From positions 1 through 6,613 of the forward strand of contig JALNXP010000138.1 of NCBI GenBank assembly GCA_023230285.1: 6,613 nt of DNA, written 5' to 3'. The position numbers and the translations under genes are program-made. The first letter of the stretch is position 1. Each line of letters opens with the position of its first letter. The DNA comes from Bacteroidales bacterium. Lineage in GTDB: Bacteria; Bacteroidota; Bacteroidia; Bacteroidales; BM520. Below, piece by piece: positions 4,868 through 6,613 of the stretch. The notes below the pieces were generated by a model. The model was not told the DNA's origin. It did no database searches and saw only the letters and a list, made by a program, of their open reading frames with translations.

Positions 4868-5152
4868 ATGGCATTAGAATTTATTACATCGCTTTTTAAA
4901 AACAAATCAAAAAAAGGCGTTGATTATTTAGTTGGCAACACAATGGATGGCAAGTATAAATATTTGGTATTCCGCAATACTAAAAAAGAAGCTGATAACC
5001 AGCCAGATTATCATTTGTATCGTTCCTTAAACGAAGAGTTTGAGCCACCTGATACAAGTAATTATCACAATAAACCTGCGTCCAGCGAGCCGGTAAAAGC
5101 TGAATACAAACAAGCCGAGCAAGGCACACAATACGAAGATATACCATTTTAA
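4868..5152 (+). CDS. Small protein with SSB-type C-terminal tip, 94 aa
   Basis: The ATG follows AAGGAG (4853-4858) with nine bases between. The N-terminal half (about 1-55) is basic and strand-rich, with KYKYLVFRNTKKEADNQPDY; the 'F-x-N ... QPDY' pattern resembles small phage proteins of the DUF736/SSB-like kind. The C-terminal ~40 residues are low-complexity (Pro, Glu, Gln, Ser), acidic at the end, and finish QYEDIPF. This matches the DDIPF tip by which bacterial SSB binds RecO, PriA, polymerase III chi and other repair proteins. At 94 residues it is shorter than a usual SSB (about 110 for the OB fold plus tail), and I do not see a full OB fold. It is best described as an SSB-like or SSB-mimic protein working with the RecT module. 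Confidence 0.82.
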   Translation: MALEFITSLFKNKSKKGVDYLVGNTMDGKYKYLVFRNTKKEADNQPDYHLYRSLNEEFEPPDTSNYHNKPASSEPVKAEYKQAEQGTQYEDIPF

Positions 5153-5154
5153 AT

Positions 5155-5160
5155 GGAGGT
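5155..5160 (+). promoter_or_regulatory. Ribosome binding site for a TTG start at 5166
   Basis: GGAGGT sits five bases before TTG (5166-5168), directly after the stop of the SSB-tip gene. The first in-frame ATG is more than 100 bases later and inside the conserved N-terminal domain, so TTG must be the start. Confidence 0.8.
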
Positions 5161-5165
5161 TTAAT

Positions 5166-5927
5166 TTGCAAATATACAATCCAAGCTTTCCGCACAATAT
5201 TGATGCCAGAAACAGCGAAAAACTTGCTAAATTACGGGAGCAATATGGTGCGGTAGGCTATGCTGCTTATTTTATGCTGCTTGAAAAATTAGCTGAAACA
5301 GATACAAAAACACTTACTATGCACCAGACCAATTTAAGTAAAGAGCTGGGCATTGACAAAGAAACCTTGAAAGCTGTTGTTAATGATTTCGATTTATTTG
5401 TAGTAATTCGATGTATGCGGATGTTCTATTCGCCATATTTGCATGATTATTACAAATTGAATATTCCAGAGCAAATGGAAGATGCAAGTTACCAACGTTG
5501 GCAATCTGAGAAACGTAATTTAAGAAGAAGGGAACGGCGCCGTGCTGCAAGAGCAAGAGGCAGGCATACCAAAAGACAATGGGTGCAGATGCTTCAATTC
5601 TTCGGGAATAAATGTATTTATTGCGGCGCAACAGAGAATATTGTTAAAAGCCGAGTAATACCACATTGCAGAGGTGGGAGTGATTCAATTAATAATATTC
5701 AGCCATTGTGCTTGAAATGTAGCAAAAGAATATCGAATGATGGCTCAGATTATCGGATAACATTTTGCAGGATACACAATCTCAAATTACCCGACTTTTC
5801 TGCCGTTTTAGGCTTGGCAATGCGGAGGCACGACACAAAACAAGCAGAAATACCGCAATATAAAGATTATACAGATTTAGAATTATCACCTGAATACGAG
5901 CAGAAGGAGGTAGATTATTTAAATTAA
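5166..5927 (+). CDS. Lin1244/Lin1753-like N-terminal domain fused to a degenerate HNH module
   Basis: A 253-residue protein starting at TTG. Residues 1-98 match the Lin1244/Lin1753-like (DUF4373) domain of phage replication-associated proteins: FPHNIDARNSEKLAKLREQY, then GAVGYAAYFMLLEKLAE and a winged-helix-like part ending YYKL. An Arg-rich stretch (119-137) leads into an HNH-type zinc module with CIYC (150-153) and CLKC (182-185), RGGSDSINN (169-177) and VIPH (164-167). In active HNH enzymes the position before VIP is usually D-H and the second CxxC is followed by N. Here these are S162-R163 and S186, so catalysis is doubtful while the zinc site looks intact. A short tail follows. I infer DNA binding in replication control, with the HNH part acquired by fusion. 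Confidence 0.85.
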   Translation: MQIYNPSFPHNIDARNSEKLAKLREQYGAVGYAAYFMLLEKLAETDTKTLTMHQTNLSKELGIDKETLKAVVNDFDLFVVIRCMRMFYSPYLHDYYKLNIPEQMEDASYQRWQSEKRNLRRRERRRAARARGRHTKRQWVQMLQFFGNKCIYCGATENIVKSRVIPHCRGGSDSINNIQPLCLKCSKRISNDGSDYRITFCRIHNLKLPDFSAVLGLAMRRHDTKQAEIPQYKDYTDLELSPEYEQKEVDYLN

Positions 5928-5997
5928 ACAGAAACATATTGCAGATTTAATTTGTATTTTACGTATTTATGTATTAACTTTGACATAATAAGTATTT

Positions 5998-6026
5998 TTG
6001 AATATTTGTTAAAAATTATGTAAAAT
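5998..6026 (+). promoter_or_regulatory. Probable sigma-70-type promoter
   Basis: TTGAAT (5998-6003) and TAAAAT (6021-6026) are separated by 17 bases, close to the vegetative consensus. Transcription would begin near 6033, just before the ribosome site of the helix-turn-helix gene, giving a very short leader. A perfect TTGACA (5980-5985) lies nearby but has only a weak -10 (TATTTG) at 17 bases. The gap of 120 bases is the only one in this half large enough for a new transcription start. Confidence 0.5.
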
Positions 6027-6034
6027 TTATATAA

Positions 6035-6042
6035 AAGGAGAT
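6035..6042 (+). promoter_or_regulatory. Ribosome binding site for a TTG start at 6048
   Basis: AAGGAGAT lies five bases before TTG at 6048 (seven from AAGGAG). The next in-frame ATG is about 90 bases later, with no comparable ribosome site. As at 5166, the TTG is followed by CAA. Confidence 0.75.
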
Positions 6043-6047
6043 ATGCT

Positions 6048-6338
6048 TTGCAAGAGCAAAACATTAATATAGTTACTTTCAATAGTGATAATTTTAATAA
6101 TTTCATATTGGAAGCAGTAGACAATGCCGTTGTGAAGGCGATGGAGAAGCACTTAAAAGAACCTGAGCCAGCGGACAAATTGCTTACGATAAAAGAAACA
6201 GCTGAATGGTTAAATGTAAGCAGGCAGACTGTTTGGAATCACCACAAGAAAGGCTTATTACCAGCCAAGAAACTTGGGAAGCGATTGTTATTTTCAACAA
6301 GGGAAATCGAAAAAGTTATTTCAAATTATACAAATTGA
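6048..6338 (+). CDS. Excisionase/MerR-type helix-turn-helix DNA-binding protein, 96 aa
   Basis: Residues 1-44 are a variable, acidic/asparagine-rich helical leader. Residues 45-92 are a clear helix-turn-helix of the excisionase (HTH_17) family: LLTIKETAEWLNVSRQTVWN, HHKKGLLPAKKLGKRLLFS, REIEKVI. In this family the first helices and the V-S-R-x-T-V turn read DNA and the K-L-G-K-R hairpin acts as a wing. It starts at TTG behind its own probable promoter, so it may begin a separate transcript, and it could act as a regulator or excisionase. No integrase or attachment site is seen in the window, so excision is not proved. Its TGA stop lies inside the next gene's GAGGAG site. Confidence 0.88.
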   Translation: MQEQNINIVTFNSDNFNNFILEAVDNAVVKAMEKHLKEPEPADKLLTIKETAEWLNVSRQTVWNHHKKGLLPAKKLGKRLLFSTREIEKVISNYTN

Positions 6339-6352
6339 GGAGTTGTTAAACT

Positions 6353-6571
6353 ATGAAAGCAAATAAAGAAGCCGCACCCAAGAAAAATGCGGCTATACCA
6401 AACGGAGTTGCTGAAAACAATGTAGCAAAAAAAACGATCAATACTAAATGCAATTTACAACAATCTTACGATATATACAAGTTTAATTTTACGAATTATG
6501 AAACATTATACGATTTAGCATGCAGCTGTAATTCGCAACAAGCATACGATTTATTTTTTAAGGGTAGCTAA
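6353..6571 (+). CDS. Small hypothetical protein, 72 aa
   Basis: The ATG follows GAGGAG (6337-6342) with ten bases between, slightly long. The N-terminal third is Lys/Ala/Asn-rich and probably disordered (KANKEAAPKKNAAIPNGV). The C-terminal half holds two similar segments, QQSYDIYKF (36-44) and QQAYDLFFK (62-70), separated by a part with CSC. I do not recognise a family. Tight spacing with both neighbours supports it as real and co-translated with the helix-turn-helix gene. Confidence 0.65.
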   Translation: MKANKEAAPKKNAAIPNGVAENNVAKKTINTKCNLQQSYDIYKFNFTNYETLYDLACSCNSQQAYDLFFKGS

Positions 6572-6613
6572 ATGAAGCGATTTACAGAAACAGATAAATG
6601 GACAAAAAACAGC
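6572..6613 (+). CDS. Start of next phage gene (3' end outside window)
   Basis: An ATG directly follows the previous TAA stop and the frame is open to the window end, giving MKRFTETDKWTKNS. The opening 'MKRFT-T-KW' is one I recall from phage replication-associated proteins, but 14 residues cannot assign it. The upstream AGGGTAG is a modest ribosome site, and coupling to the preceding gene is likely. Confidence 0.55.
   Translation, partial: MKRFTETDKWTKNS

Noticed and set aside
4819..4899. Short ORF MNLNKLSYRKKQGDT… running into the SSB-tip gene
   Set aside because: No ribosome site, and it overlaps the start of a well-supported gene in another frame.
4980..5195. Minus-strand ORF of 71 codons
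   Set aside because: Antisense of the SSB-tip gene with no ribosome site.
5380..5631. Minus-strand ORF of 83 codons
   Set aside because: Antisense of the Lin1244-HNH gene, no supporting signal.
5924..6178. Minus-strand ORF of 84 codons
   Set aside because: Runs across the promoter gap and the helix-turn-helix gene; product is unlike any protein I know and lacks a ribosome site.
1..6613. CRISPR array, tRNA, insertion sequence or integrase
   Set aside because: No regular spacer repeats, no tRNA-like cloverleaf, no transposase and no recombinase motif were seen on either strand.

Overview
The window is AT-rich, and every gene I can support lies on the + strand. The genes are short and tightly packed, with overlapping or nearly touching ends. 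It reads as an early/recombination region of a temperate phage or prophage. Strong Shine-Dalgarno (SD) sequences (AAGGAGGT, GAGGAG, GAGAGGTG) sit 5-10 bases before most starts, and two genes begin with TTG. This points to a low-GC Bacillota-type host rather than Bacteroidota, which mostly lack SD sites. The window does not support a genus call.

Layout. (1) 1-1495: a two-gene recombination module, the 3' part of a YqaJ-family exonuclease followed one base later by a RecT-family single-strand annealing protein. (2) 1496-1814: a non-coding stretch with a potentially switchable RNA structure (1498-1568) and a dense group of inverted and direct repeats (1650-1802), which may be an origin or regulatory region. 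(3) 1815-2930: a small gene broken by a probable 1-base deletion, two small hypothetical genes, and a 201-aa protein with weak resemblance to phage sliding-clamp-like proteins. (4) 2931-3117: a run of hairpins, the first of which is a good intrinsic terminator only for minus-strand transcription. (5) 3118-4071: a truncated ParB-like gene, three consecutive small single-span membrane proteins, and a small basic protein. (6) 4088-5927: a hypothetical protein that may contain a duplicated domain, a 17-aa mini-ORF, a small protein with an SSB-type C-terminal tip, and a protein joining a Lin1244/Lin1753-like N-terminal domain to a degenerate HNH module. (7) 5928-6613: a probable promoter, an excisionase/MerR-type helix-turn-helix protein, a small hypothetical protein, and the first 14 codons of another gene.

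How the parts may work together (inference). The exonuclease resects DNA ends and RecT anneals the strands. The SSB-tip protein could recruit host replication and repair proteins, and the clamp-like and Lin1244-type proteins fit a replication-control setting. The membrane proteins are of unknown role; host takeover or exclusion is possible. The helix-turn-helix gene appears to start its own transcript.

Most small proteins here are unknown to me. The points most worth a second look are the two broken or frame-switching genes, the repeat-rich gap, the minus-oriented terminator, the SSB-tip protein and the HNH module that lacks its usual catalytic residues.
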